Assembly: GCA_040007395.1 (NCBI GenBank) | Contig: JBDTVG010000051.1 | Coordinates: 1 to 36,745, forward strand | Direction: 5' to 3' | From: DATGFK01 sp040007395 | Lineage (GTDB): Bacteria > Chloroflexota > Anaerolineae > Aggregatilineales > UBA2796 | Length of the DNA: 36,745 bases | Part shown: positions 24,407 to 32,789 of the stretch, piece by piece | How the letters are laid out: each line of letters opens with the position of its first letter | Position numbering within the stretch: the stretch's first letter is position 1 | Notes under the pieces: model-generated | The model's database searches: none | What the model was told of the DNA's origin: nothing | What the model saw: only the letters and a program-made list of their open reading frames with translations | Program-made: the position numbers and the translations under genes

Positions 24407-25468
24407 ATGCAACCAACAGGCAACCCAAAAGAAAAACCCAAAGGCTATCCCCGTTCCGGGTTAGGTCTCTCACGCACATCATGCCTAACACTATTTCTGC
24501 TCGCGGCGGCGCTGCTCCTTATGTTTTTCATCTGGGGCATTCGTACATTGCCGCGACCAATTCAGGCTACAAAGATTGTTGTTTTAGTCACTGCAACTTT
24601 GACAGAGCGAACCAGCATCGCGCCAATTACTCCCACATCCTCGCCCACGCCTTTGCCCGTTGCTACAAAAAGTCTAGCTGGAAAGATAGCCTTTTTGCGT
24701 AGAAAGCTAACTGCTGACATTCGACCTTTTATTATCAATGCCGATGGAACCGATATGCACCAGATAGATAACAATAACCGCCCAATGAACTGGGCAAGCA
24801 GTACCCCAAAATGGTCGCTCGATGGCAAGAAAATTACTTATACAGACGGTGGTAGCCCCGCAACAGTTCATGTAATCAATGCGGATGGCACAGTCGATTT
24901 TTCAGCTTCCGATATAGGAGATGTGGTATATCCTTCGTGGTCGCCTGATAATAGCCACATTGCTGTTCAAGTTGGGTGGGATGGTAATTCTTCCAAGATA
25001 GTCGTTATCGATGCTAAGGGGGATCACAACCACGTAGAACTGACTGATGGTGCATACCCATCATGGTCGCCCGATGGCAAACATATTCTCTTTCAGGCTG
25101 CGAGGGATGGCAAAAGTACCATTTATGTGATGGACCCGGATGGTTCTCATCAAGTGCAGCTTACTACATACGGCGCAGAGGGCTGGCCCTCATGGTCGCC
25201 CGACGGTCAACTGATTGCTTATTCATCACTCGTTGGAGTTGGTTTACAACAACTCTACACAATGCGTCCTGATGGTTCTCATACCACCAAGCTCACTGTA
25301 CACGGACAAAATTACATGCCCACATGGTCAGCCGATAGCAAATATATTGCGTTTTATGCATATCGTGATGATCAATATGCCCAGATTTATGTCATTAATG
25401 TGGATGGGACAAACGAGCAAAAACTCACCAATGAAGGCGATAACTATCAACCGTTCTGGATTCCGTGA
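24407..25468 (+). CDS. Membrane-anchored TolB-like beta-propeller (PD40 repeats) protein
   Basis: A 353-residue protein. After a short cytoplasmic head comes one membrane helix (about 25-47, CLTLFLLAAALLLMFFIWGI), then a Thr/Pro-rich linker (60-85). A propeller of about six blades (about 95-353) has the recurring PSWSPDG.HI.FQ / IYVMDPDGS..QLT pattern of WD40-like PD40 repeats found in TolB. The propeller should face outside the cytoplasm and act as a binding scaffold; its ligand is unknown. AGAGG lies 8 bases before ATG 24407. A frameshifted relative lies directly upstream, showing tandem duplication followed by decay. Confidence 0.85.
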   Translation: MQPTGNPKEKPKGYPRSGLGLSRTSCLTLFLLAAALLLMFFIWGIRTLPRPIQATKIVVLVTATLTERTSIAPITPTSSPTPLPVATKSLAGKIAFLRRKLTADIRPFIINADGTDMHQIDNNNRPMNWASSTPKWSLDGKKITYTDGGSPATVHVINADGTVDFSASDIGDVVYPSWSPDNSHIAVQVGWDGNSSKIVVIDAKGDHNHVELTDGAYPSWSPDGKHILFQAARDGKSTIYVMDPDGSHQVQLTTYGAEGWPSWSPDGQLIAYSSLVGVGLQQLYTMRPDGSHTTKLTVHGQNYMPTWSADSKYIAFYAYRDDQYAQIYVINVDGTNEQKLTNEGDNYQPFWIP

Positions 25469-25502
25469 GGCACGCTTTTATTACACGACACAAAACAAAA
25501 AG

Positions 25503-25591
25503 CGGGAGGGGAGGGATTCGAACCCTCGTGTAGGGTCACCCCCACAAACTGCTTAGCAGGCAGCCCCAATCGGCCTCTCTGGCACCCCCCC
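25503..25591 (-). tRNA. tRNA-Ser (anticodon GCU)
   Basis: An 89-base class II tRNA on the minus strand. The acceptor stem GGGGGGG pairs with CCCTCCC, and the discriminator is G. The anticodon loop CTGCTAA in the stem CTGC...GCAG gives anticodon GCU, reading AGC/AGU. There is a long variable arm, and the T-arm is GAGGG-TTCGAAT-CCCTC. CCA is not encoded. It is the second of two adjacent serine tRNAs; GCTTTTTGTTTTGT follows the 3' end and may terminate transcription. Confidence 0.93.
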
Positions 25592-25618
25592 AATGGCAAG
25601 CTATTCAAGTTGTAAAGG

Positions 25619-25706
25619 CGGAGGGAGAGGGATTCGAACCCCCGGAGACGCATAACGCCTCAACGGTTTTCAAGACCGCCGCCATAAGCCACTCGACCAT
25701 CCCTCC
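25619..25706 (-). tRNA. tRNA-Ser (anticodon UGA)
   Basis: An 88-base class II tRNA on the minus strand. The acceptor stem GGAGGGA pairs with TCCCTCC, and the discriminator is G. The anticodon loop CTTGAAA gives UGA, reading UCN codons. There is a long variable arm, and the T-arm is GGGGG-TTCGAAT-CCCTC. CCA is not encoded. It lies 27 bases upstream of tRNA-Ser(GCU) on the same strand and is probably co-transcribed from the promoter at 25749-25777. Confidence 0.95.
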
Positions 25707-25748
25707 GTAAACGGATGGCGCAACAATCCTTCGATTGCTATAGTGCGC

Positions 25749-25777
25749 AGTATATCATAGCCCTTGCTGGGGGTCAA
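25749..25777 (-). promoter_or_regulatory. Promoter of the tRNA-Ser pair
   Basis: On the minus strand TTGACC (25777-25772), a 17-base spacer and TATACT (25754-25749), preceded by TGA for an extended -10. Transcription would start near 25742, 36 bases before the tRNA. Confidence 0.7.
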
Positions 25778-25854
25778 CGGCATATTTACAAAAAAGGTGC
25801 GAGGGCAAAGATTACAGATAACCTTATCGGTTTGTCCCTAGCGCACTTATTGTA

Positions 25855-25877
25855 GGGGACGGCCTATGTACCGCCCC
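25855..25877. repeat. REP-like hairpin between the unknown gene and the tRNAs
   Basis: GGGG-A-CGG, an 8-base loop CCTATGTA, then CCGCCCC: seven pairs with one bulged A. The flanking TGTAGGGG...CCCC style resembles interspersed extragenic palindromes common in Chloroflexota and cyanobacteria. It lies 16 bases after the stop of the minus-strand gene 25894-26244 and could end that transcript. Confidence 0.5.
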
Positions 25878-25893
25878 GTCTTATTGAATAGGC

Positions 25894-26244
25894 TTATTGT
25901 GCGGGGGTTGCAGGCAGCGGTGGGCTGGGCCGATAGGCGGGTTCATTGGGAACACGAGTCGCCACTTCAGCGGAGATATACGGCTCCTGCTCCTGATAGA
26001 CCAGCGTTTCTTCTTCCTGTAGGCGGCGCTGCCCCATATGATACAGCACGTCATTGAAGGCATCGTACTTGTAGCGTTCGTTGACCCAACCGCTTACCGG
26101 ATCGGCGTACACCAAATTGAATAGTAGGCCATCTTCACGCGGGCGATATTCCTCGCTAACCAGCCAGATCGGGGCTTTTTCAGTCATCGCAACGAGGATC
26201 TTTTTGTCGCGCTTGGTACGCATATGTTCCTGAGTAAATGGCAT
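25894..26244 (-). CDS. Small protein of unknown function
   Basis: A 116-residue soluble protein that I do not recognise. It has a basic N terminus (MPFTQEHMRTKRDKKILVAM), then an alternating strand/turn region with PIWLVSEEYRPREDGLLFNL and YADPVSGWVNERYKYDAFND. The C-terminal tail is Pro-rich and probably disordered (VPNEPAYRPSPPLPATPAQ). ATG 26244 is preferred over the longest frame (26448) because AAGGGA lies 9 bases upstream and the added N-terminal part looks non-coding. The start may be divergent from the glycosyltransferase at 26439. No function is proposed. Confidence 0.65.
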   Translation of the reverse strand: MPFTQEHMRTKRDKKILVAMTEKAPIWLVSEEYRPREDGLLFNLVYADPVSGWVNERYKYDAFNDVLYHMGQRRLQEEETLVYQEQEPYISAEVATRVPNEPAYRPSPPLPATPAQ

Positions 26245-26438
26245 TGTTGTGTTCCCTTCAAAGATTGTGATATGCATCCTGATTTTAGTCCAATGTGCCG
26301 CTACTGGAAAGAGCAAGCCCCGCAATTTATTGTGATTTGCAGGGCAAATCCTCCCTTTAGGGCATTCTGCGCTACAATTGAGAGACACTTTGAGTGATTT
26401 GCCAATCCTTAAATCTTTAGCCCACATAGACAAACCGC

Positions 26439-27992
26439 GTGCAATCAAAATTCGTTAATCAACATTTATGGTGGTTCCTTGTTTTGGCACTTGCTGCGAC
26501 GTGGCGGTTTGTTATTCTTGCTAGCAATGCTGTCTCCTTCCACTCTGATGAAGCCATTATCGGCTTAATGGCTCGTCATATCCTTCAGGGTCAACCAATC
26601 CCCACCTTTTTTTACGGTCAAGCTTATATGGGCAGTCTCGATGCCTTGCTTGTCTCGCTGTCGTTTCGCGTTTTTGGCGAGTCGGTGTTGAGTATTCGGT
26701 TGGTGCAGTCTGCACTCTATTTGTTGACAGTTGGCACGACCATGTTAATCGCGTTGCGGTTAAGCAACAATCGCACAGTTGCCGCGATTGTCGGAGTGTT
26801 GATGGCGCTGCCGTCGCCGCTGGTGGCGCTCTATACCACGATCTCACTGGGCGGCTACGGTGAAACGCTGCTCATCGGTAATTTGCTGCTATTGACCGCT
26901 TGTGAGATAAGCCTCCGCGAACGTTGGAATTCGTGGCAACATTGGCTGGTGCTTGGTGGCTTGGTTGGCTTGGGGTGGTGGACGAATAACCTGATTGTGG
27001 TCTATATCTTTCCAGTAGCGATCTTGATGCTGCGTTCGTGGCGGCACATTGTCTGGTCGCGAGTGGGCGGCGCAGCGTTGGCTTTCTTTGTCTTTAGCGC
27101 TCCGTGGTGGCTATATAACTTCACCCATGACTGGGAATCGATCCATTTCCTGTCGGGCGGCTTTCAGCCTGTCGGGGGTGGGTTGGAAGATCGCTTGTTA
27201 GGATTCTTGTTATTGGGTCTGCCTGCGGTCATCGGAGTGCGCTATTCGTGGGCCGTCAATCTATGGGCTTCACTCTGGGTAATCCCGCTGATTATTCTGT
27301 ATGTCGGGCTATTGGTGGCGGCGAGCCGACGCGCTAGCTTGATGTGGTGGATGCTCGTTGGGATTATTATGATTTTCGTGGGATCGAGTTTTGGCGTGGA
27401 TGCAACCGGACGCTACTTGCTGCCGATGATTATCCCGCTATCGATTTTGCTTGCCTTCGGCGCGCAGCGTTTGCAGGCACGTTGGATGGGCGCGATGCTA
27501 GGCTTGATAATGCTCCTTATCGGAACTAACGTCATAGGAACAGGGTTGGCACTTCGAACCATCCCTCCCGGCCTGACTCCGCAATTTGACCCGGCTACCG
27601 ATTTTACGAACGACTACGATCAGCAGGTAATCGATTTTCTCCATGAGCATGGCGGGCAATATGGCTATGCAACGTATTGGGCAAGCTATCGGCTGGCTTT
27701 CTTATCGCACGAGACGATTATTCTTTCGCCGCAACTTCCCTATAAAGCCTCACTGGTCTACACAAGTACAGAGCGCTATCCAGCTTATACAGACAAAGTA
27801 GCACAGGCGAAGCAGCACGTTTTTGTTACCGTCAACTTGCCCGCCCTCGACGCGATCATCGCGCAAAAGATGACGGGCGCAGCGATCACCTATACTCAGC
27901 AGGCGATTGGCCCATACACGGTTTTCTATGATATATCCAAAGAGGTCACTCCCGCCGAACTGGGTCTGCAAGACTTACCAGCGGTGCCTTGA
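26439..27992 (+). CDS. Polytopic membrane glycosyltransferase, GT39/PMT-like (GT-C fold)
   Basis: A 517-residue membrane protein with about ten or more hydrophobic segments. After the first helix (WWFLVLALAATWRFVIL) comes SFHSDEAIIGLMARHILQGQ, the Asp-Glu motif in the first outer loop that characterises PMT/ArnT-like GT-C enzymes, which use a lipid-phosphate sugar donor. The motif FFYGQAYMGSLDALL is also typical of this group. The last 140 residues form an extracytoplasmic domain. The acceptor (protein, lipid or glycan) is unknown. The start is GTG 26439 without a clear ribosome site; no in-frame ATG precedes the first helix, so this start is likely but not certain. Confidence 0.82.
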   Translation: MQSKFVNQHLWWFLVLALAATWRFVILASNAVSFHSDEAIIGLMARHILQGQPIPTFFYGQAYMGSLDALLVSLSFRVFGESVLSIRLVQSALYLLTVGTTMLIALRLSNNRTVAAIVGVLMALPSPLVALYTTISLGGYGETLLIGNLLLLTACEISLRERWNSWQHWLVLGGLVGLGWWTNNLIVVYIFPVAILMLRSWRHIVWSRVGGAALAFFVFSAPWWLYNFTHDWESIHFLSGGFQPVGGGLEDRLLGFLLLGLPAVIGVRYSWAVNLWASLWVIPLIILYVGLLVAASRRASLMWWMLVGIIMIFVGSSFGVDATGRYLLPMIIPLSILLAFGAQRLQARWMGAMLGLIMLLIGTNVIGTGLALRTIPPGLTPQFDPATDFTNDYDQQVIDFLHEHGGQYGYATYWASYRLAFLSHETIILSPQLPYKASLVYTSTERYPAYTDKVAQAKQHVFVTVNLPALDAIIAQKMTGAAITYTQQAIGPYTVFYDISKEVTPAELGLQDLPAVP

Positions 27993-28086
27993 TGAGTTGA
28001 ATCGGCGATCGTGCCCTTTAAGTGTAAACAGTGACATTGTGCTACACTTTTGAATTGAATTCGAATTGAAATTCGTTACTCAGATG

Positions 28087-28100
28087 CGAGCGTAAGCTCG
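28087..28100 (+). promoter_or_regulatory. Small GUAA-tetraloop hairpin in the leader of the MBL gene
   Basis: CGAGC-GTAA-GCTCG, five perfect pairs closed by a GNRA loop, 28 bases before the start codon. It may stabilise the mRNA leader. An AT-rich stretch with repeated GAATT(C/G) lies just before it (28051-28075). Confidence 0.35.
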
Positions 28101-28128
28101 ATTACACGGACATAAGGGGACGACTCTG

Positions 28129-29100
28129 ATGAAGGTCAAATTTTGGGGCGCACGGGGATCGATGCCCACACCCATGACTGAGGGTGAGCTACAGGACAAA
28201 ATCAAGGCGGCTCTGCTCAACGCTGTCGGCGTTGATCTCACGGATCGCGACGCAGTGGATCGCTATGTAGAACGGCTGCCGCCAACGATTGCTTCGACGG
28301 CAGGCGGTAATACATCCTGTATCGAGATCCGGGCTGGCAACGAATTGCTCATTCTGGATTGCGGGTCGGGGATGCGGATGCTCGGTTACGAGCTAATGAA
28401 AGAGAGTTTTGGCAAGGGGCAGGGGATGGCGCATATTTTTCTGACGCACACCCACTGGGATCATGTGCAAGGGTTGACGATGTTCAATCCGATGTACGCG
28501 CCGGGTAACGTGTTTCATTTCCATAGCCCCTATCCAGATCTGAAAATGCGTTTTGAGGATCAGCAGCGCGAGATTTATTTTCCCGTTCCGCTAGATTATA
28601 TGCGGGCGACACGCACTTGGGATCTACTTGATCCCGATGAAACGGTCACGATTGGCGGCGTGGAAGTCAGGATGACTCTACTTTCGCATCCCGGCGGCGC
28701 GTATGCCTACCGCTTTAGTTACAACGGAAAAGTGCTTGTCTACGCGACAGACGGTGAATATCACCGGATGGATCAGGATAGTACATCACGGTACGTCGAA
28801 TTCTTCCACGATGCTGATATGCTCATCTTCGATGCGCAATACAGCTTCCAGCAGGCTATCGATGAGAAACGCGATTGGGGTCACAGTACCCCCAAGATGG
28901 GCGCGGAACTGGCTTTCCGAGCAGGCGTAAAGTGCCTTGCGCTCTATCACCACGATCCGGTTTCCAACGACGAAACGCTGTGGGAAGCGGTAGATGAAGC
29001 CGATCATCATCTTGTTTTTCGAGGGCGGGCGACCAAACAAAATAACAGCAAGCTCACACAGGTCATTCTAGCGCGTGAGGGACTCTCTGTCGATCTATAG
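28129..29100 (+). CDS. MBL-fold metallo-hydrolase
   Basis: A 323-residue metallo-beta-lactamase-fold enzyme. The binuclear-metal motif is HTHWDH (residues 107-112), preceded by TAGGNTSCIEIRAGNELLIL and the DCGSG turn. Further metal and active-site elements are SHPGGAYAYRF, YATDGEY, the WGHS segment and ALYHHDP near the C terminus. The arrangement resembles the RNase Z/PhnP/cyclic-phosphodiesterase branch (hydrolysis of phosphodiesters), not beta-lactamases. An insertion at about 22-55 between the first strand (KVKFWGARGSMPTP) and the core is noticeable. AAGGGG lies 10 bases before ATG 28129. The enzyme is cytosolic; the substrate is unknown. Confidence 0.88.
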   Translation: MKVKFWGARGSMPTPMTEGELQDKIKAALLNAVGVDLTDRDAVDRYVERLPPTIASTAGGNTSCIEIRAGNELLILDCGSGMRMLGYELMKESFGKGQGMAHIFLTHTHWDHVQGLTMFNPMYAPGNVFHFHSPYPDLKMRFEDQQREIYFPVPLDYMRATRTWDLLDPDETVTIGGVEVRMTLLSHPGGAYAYRFSYNGKVLVYATDGEYHRMDQDSTSRYVEFFHDADMLIFDAQYSFQQAIDEKRDWGHSTPKMGAELAFRAGVKCLALYHHDPVSNDETLWEAVDEADHHLVFRGRATKQNNSKLTQVILAREGLSVDL

Positions 29101-29412
29101 CGTTCGTGGTTAGGTTTGGACATCGCCGTTACGTGGTATCAAGCTAGCAATTTTTGTGATACTAGCATAAGGTTAGAGGATTATAACGCGGATTGAGCTA
29201 TCTTTTCCGACTGCTCAAGGTTGCCATTTATCCGCACAGCGTCTCGTAAAATCCAGCGGCAACGCTCCGTCGATCCCTTCTTGCCTCTCAGCCAGATTCT
29301 TTTGTTTAGGCTAAAATTAAAGAATTATTCCGGTTCATGCTAATCCTGACTCAATAACCTCATCAACGGATTGGATAGCCTGATCAGGAAATAAAGGGCG
29401 TATAAGTGATGT
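29101..29412. other. Intergenic gap before the BTAD regulator
   Basis: No gene or clear RNA is seen. AGGCTAAAATTA near 29308-29320 is also found in front of glycerate kinase (5977-5988) and could be a -10 region (TAAAAT). AAAGGG about 15 bases before ATG 29413 is a poorly spaced ribosome site. Confidence 0.45.
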
Positions 29413-31167
29413 ATGAACAATAAACAACATATTCTCATTGTGGAAAGTCATGAAGACTGGCTGGGTATTCTCCGGCAAGCGCTTCCTAAAGAGCAGTTTG
29501 AAGTCCAGACGGCGCGGAACTACGAAGAAGCCATGTTTGCACTTCAAAAGCAGGCGTTTGCATTGGCGTTGGTTGATCCCGTTCTGGACGGGACAGTTCA
29601 AACCCAGCACATCAATCAGGGGGGGCATAACGGTCTGGAACTGCTTGCCAAAATGACTTTCGATTTTCCCAACATGCGCGTGATCGTGGTGAGCGGTTCG
29701 ATGGGTCGCGAGATGCTGCGTAACGCGCCTGAACTTTCGGCAACGCTGCCACTTGTCCAGAAGCAGAATTGGGAACTCGCCCAATTTACCGCACTGGTTA
29801 ACCGCGTTCTGACCACACAGGACGGTTATTTTGCCGAAGCAGAATTTGAGCCGCCTGCAATTTCCGCGCCCCTAGCGCTAACCGGACCGCTTTCTGCGAC
29901 CGGGATGACTGGCCCGCTGAGTACCGGACTAATGCCGCCGCCCGCTGGTTCGCGCCCCGGAATGTCGCGTGTATTGATTGTGGAAGGCGATCTGGCATGG
30001 CAGCATCGTTTGGCGAGCCTCATGGATCGAGAAGGTTATTTCTGGCGAGTTGCCCCCGATTACGAACAGGGCATGGAACGTCTGCGTCTTGAGACGTTCC
30101 ATTTTGTCCTGCTGGATCTGATGATTGGCGAGTGGGGAATGCCAATGACGGAGGGCAAAGGCTGGCCTCTATTGGCCCATATTATCGCGCAGGCTCCCAA
30201 AACAAAAGTGATCGTTGCCAGCGGACACGTCACACGCGGCGACCTTGCCAAGCTGTTTATGAACTATCCGATCAAAGGCTTCATTGATAAGGATGCGTTC
30301 AACGAACAGGAACTCCTTGCTTCGCTGCACGAAATGGTGATGGGGCCTGCGCTGCGGGTAACTACATTGGGCGGATTTCACATTTGGCGCGATGACAAAG
30401 CGGTCACCAGTTTTGGCGATAACTATGCCGAACGGTTGATCCAGATCTTAATCGCCCGACGCGGCGAGAATGTCTCCGTTGACGAGTTAACGGAGTGCTT
30501 GTGGCCCGGTACCGATCCGAAGACGGCCTATGCTAATCTCGGTGCAACCATCGGCAATGCTCGCACGTCTCTCGAACCCGATCTCCCGCGTCCAAATGAC
30601 TCTCATTTTATCCTACGCAATGGCGCAAACTACCTCTTTAATCTAATGGCTAACGTCGAGATCGATGCGGAGCAATTGCGGCGGCTGGTCAGCGAGGGTC
30701 GTCACCACGAACGGCGCGGCGAGATCACCGAAGCGTTGCAAGATTATGAAGCAGCGCGGGCTATTTATCAGGGCGATTATTTGCCGAGTGAACGGTTCGA
30801 ACGGTGGGCGATTCAAGAACGTTCCGCCTTACAAGCCTTATATACAGGGGCACTCAATCGTATTGCTGATCTCTATGCGGCGATGGATAAGCTCGACCTT
30901 GCCGTTGAAGCGGCTTCGCGTTCGCTGCAAGTGGATGCGTACAATGAAAGCACCTACCGTCGCCTGATGCGTTACCACGCCTGCAAGGAAGATCGCGCAG
31001 CAGCCATGGCAGTCTACCGAGCGCTGGTCAAACTATTTTCTGAGTTCTTCAATGAGGAGCCTAGCGCGGTTGCCAAGCAGTTATCCGAAGACATCGAGGC
31101 GGGTCGCCCTGTAACCTGCGTCGAGGCGGAATCGGCTACTGGCGAGTGGCGGCATACAGAATTATGA
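29413..31167 (+). CDS. Dual-receiver, winged-helix/BTAD (SARP-type) transcriptional regulator
   Basis: A 584-residue regulator with two receiver domains in tandem: about 5-130 (putative phospho-acceptor Asp55 in LALVDPVLDG) and about 185-310 (Asp235 in FVLLDLMIGE, Lys293). They are joined by a linker with repeated TGPLSATGMTGPLSTG. An OmpR-like winged helix (about 313-415, LGGFHIWRDDK...AERLIQILIARRGENVSVDE) and a BTAD/TPR domain (about 417-570, ALQDYEAARAIYQGDYLP and AVEAASRSLQVDAYN) complete it, as in SARP activators. In both receivers the usual acidic pair is reduced to Glu-Ser or Glu-Gly (IVESHED, IVEGDLA), so phosphorylation may be impaired. The start ATG 29413 has a weak ribosome site. 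No kinase is adjacent. Confidence 0.9.
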   Translation: MNNKQHILIVESHEDWLGILRQALPKEQFEVQTARNYEEAMFALQKQAFALALVDPVLDGTVQTQHINQGGHNGLELLAKMTFDFPNMRVIVVSGSMGREMLRNAPELSATLPLVQKQNWELAQFTALVNRVLTTQDGYFAEAEFEPPAISAPLALTGPLSATGMTGPLSTGLMPPPAGSRPGMSRVLIVEGDLAWQHRLASLMDREGYFWRVAPDYEQGMERLRLETFHFVLLDLMIGEWGMPMTEGKGWPLLAHIIAQAPKTKVIVASGHVTRGDLAKLFMNYPIKGFIDKDAFNEQELLASLHEMVMGPALRVTTLGGFHIWRDDKAVTSFGDNYAERLIQILIARRGENVSVDELTECLWPGTDPKTAYANLGATIGNARTSLEPDLPRPNDSHFILRNGANYLFNLMANVEIDAEQLRRLVSEGRHHERRGEITEALQDYEAARAIYQGDYLPSERFERWAIQERSALQALYTGALNRIADLYAAMDKLDLAVEAASRSLQVDAYNESTYRRLMRYHACKEDRAAAMAVYRALVKLFSEFFNEEPSAVAKQLSEDIEAGRPVTCVEAESATGEWRHTEL

Positions 31168-31206
31168 TTGATACCAATTAATTATCCTTGAGAATCACTG
31201 GGAATC

Positions 31207-31234
31207 GTTCGAGCGAGCTATGGCTCGCCCGAAC
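31207..31234. terminator. Hairpin after the BTAD regulator gene
   Basis: GTTCG-A-GCGAGC, loop TATG, GCTCGC-C-CGAAC: eleven pairs with one A-C mismatch. It lies between convergent genes (31167 and 31281), so it may end transcripts from both sides. No T-tract. Confidence 0.5.
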
Positions 31235-31240
31235 AGGTAG

Positions 31241-31270
31241 GCGTGGAGCCGGAATATTCCGGCTCCACGC
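31241..31270. terminator. 30-bp perfect palindrome between convergent genes
   Basis: GCGTGGAGCCGGAAT is followed directly by its exact reverse complement. It begins 6 bases after the other hairpin and ends 10 bases before the stop of the Ig/VCBS gene on the minus strand. It could be a bidirectional terminator or a repeated extragenic palindrome. Confidence 0.55.
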
Positions 31271-31280
31271 AGAAGATAGT

Positions 31281-32789
31281 TTAGGGTACGAAAGTCGGGG
31301 CGAGTTTCGGCGGCTGCGCTGTCGGCTGAACCGCTGGCACAATGCGGGTCGTTGGATTCGGCTTGGAGTTGCCGCTGCCCACTGCCCAGTGTCCGGCAAC
31401 TGGTTTATCGTTGGCAATGCCAAAGACAATGTTAATGTCGGCAAAGCCTGTCGTCAGATCGTTTTTCAAGTAGATCAGGCCGTTCGAGGGACGGAACACG
31501 CCAACCCCATCTGCGCCATTGCCATCCCAGTCGCCCGCCATTGGCAGATCGCCCGGATTGCCCAATACCAAACTATAGACGACAGGTGCGCCCTGTGTAT
31601 TGGAATTGGTCAGGAAGAACTGACTGGTACTAGGTCGATAGATACCGATGGTATCTAAACCGTCACCATTCCAGTCGCCGACCACAGGTAGATCGGTTGG
31701 TGCGCCAAAGGTAGTTTGAATATCGGCGTTGCCAGTAGTATTTGAATTCCGCAGATAAAAGGTCGCGGTTGATGGACGGAACACGCCAACCGTATCAACG
31801 TTGCTACCGGGAAGCACAGTGATGACCACGCTGACAAAGCCTGAGGTCGCCAGTGTTGTTGTGTCCTTCACCCGATAGGTAAACGAGTCCGTGCCAACAT
31901 AGTTGTTATTGGGAGTGTAGGTAAACACGCCGTTGGTTACCAGCGTAATCGCTCCATGCAGCGGCACACTATTGCTGTCAAGCACGGTAATCGCATGACC
32001 AAGGGGACTGAAATCGTTGGTAAGCAGGCCTGCTGCTGCTGTAACCGTCAGCGCCGAATTTTGCAGTGTGGCATAGTTGTCTGGAACGGCGATGGGCGCT
32101 GAACCGCCGGGGGCTACAATGTTGATTGTGACCGTGATATACGGTGAAAACAACCCGTGACTATCTTTGATGCGATAGATGAAGGTATCGACCCCCAGAT
32201 AATTTGTGTTAGGAACGTAGGTAAATGCCCCATTCGTCACCACTGTATTGGTACCATGCGCGGGAAAGCTGAACCCATCCACCGTGATCGAGTCGCCATT
32301 CGGGTCCATATCGTTAATTAGCAATCCGGATGCTGCTGGAATATTTAACGAGACGTTTTGAGTCGTGACATAGTTATCGGGTTCAGCAAAAGGCGGACGG
32401 CTGCGAAGTACCGTGATGGTTACGGGGACAAAGGATGAAGTCAACGGTGGAGGCGTCGTATCCTGAATGTCATAAGTGAAAGTATCAGTACCCGCGAACC
32501 CTGCGTTGGGCGTATACGTGAATGCACCGTTGGTGACAACGCTAACGGTACCATGTGCTGGCTGACTATACCCCAACACGACAATCCCGGTTCCGGTAGT
32601 CATCGTATCAGGATCATAGTCGTTGACCAATAGCCCTGATCCAGCTGGAACGGATAAAGGTGTGCCGAAGGCCGCGACATAACTATCCCGCACAGCAACG
32701 GGTGTTGCTCCTGCTGCCCAGACTGTATGGGGTAAAAGCGAGACAGCTAGTAGTAGTACGAGGATGATAGCAGTACGTCGGTTTCGCAT
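31281..32789 (-). CDS. Secreted Ig-like and VCBS-type repeat protein
   Basis: A 502-residue exported protein with signal peptide MRNRRTAIILVLLLAVSLLP, cleaved near VWAAGA. Three cadherin/Ig-like modules (about 28-125, 125-225, 225-325) each start like P-x-A-x-x-D-x-Y and contain GLL.ND..P, then FTYTPN..(Y/F).G.D.F.Y. Three shorter repeats of about 47 residues (about 330-475) follow, with the pattern FRPST..FYLRNSN...DLPVVGDW.GDG.D, of FG-GAP/VCBS type and probably calcium-binding. The C terminus is Pro-rich, with no sorting signal seen. A role in adhesion or surface display is likely. ATG 32789 has AGGAG 8 bases upstream and puts the signal peptide at the N terminus; the longer frame (32852) is rejected. 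Confidence 0.87.
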   Translation of the reverse strand: MRNRRTAIILVLLLAVSLLPHTVWAAGATPVAVRDSYVAAFGTPLSVPAGSGLLVNDYDPDTMTTGTGIVVLGYSQPAHGTVSVVTNGAFTYTPNAGFAGTDTFTYDIQDTTPPPLTSSFVPVTITVLRSRPPFAEPDNYVTTQNVSLNIPAASGLLINDMDPNGDSITVDGFSFPAHGTNTVVTNGAFTYVPNTNYLGVDTFIYRIKDSHGLFSPYITVTINIVAPGGSAPIAVPDNYATLQNSALTVTAAAGLLTNDFSPLGHAITVLDSNSVPLHGAITLVTNGVFTYTPNNNYVGTDSFTYRVKDTTTLATSGFVSVVITVLPGSNVDTVGVFRPSTATFYLRNSNTTGNADIQTTFGAPTDLPVVGDWNGDGLDTIGIYRPSTSQFFLTNSNTQGAPVVYSLVLGNPGDLPMAGDWDGNGADGVGVFRPSNGLIYLKNDLTTGFADINIVFGIANDKPVAGHWAVGSGNSKPNPTTRIVPAVQPTAQPPKLAPTFVP

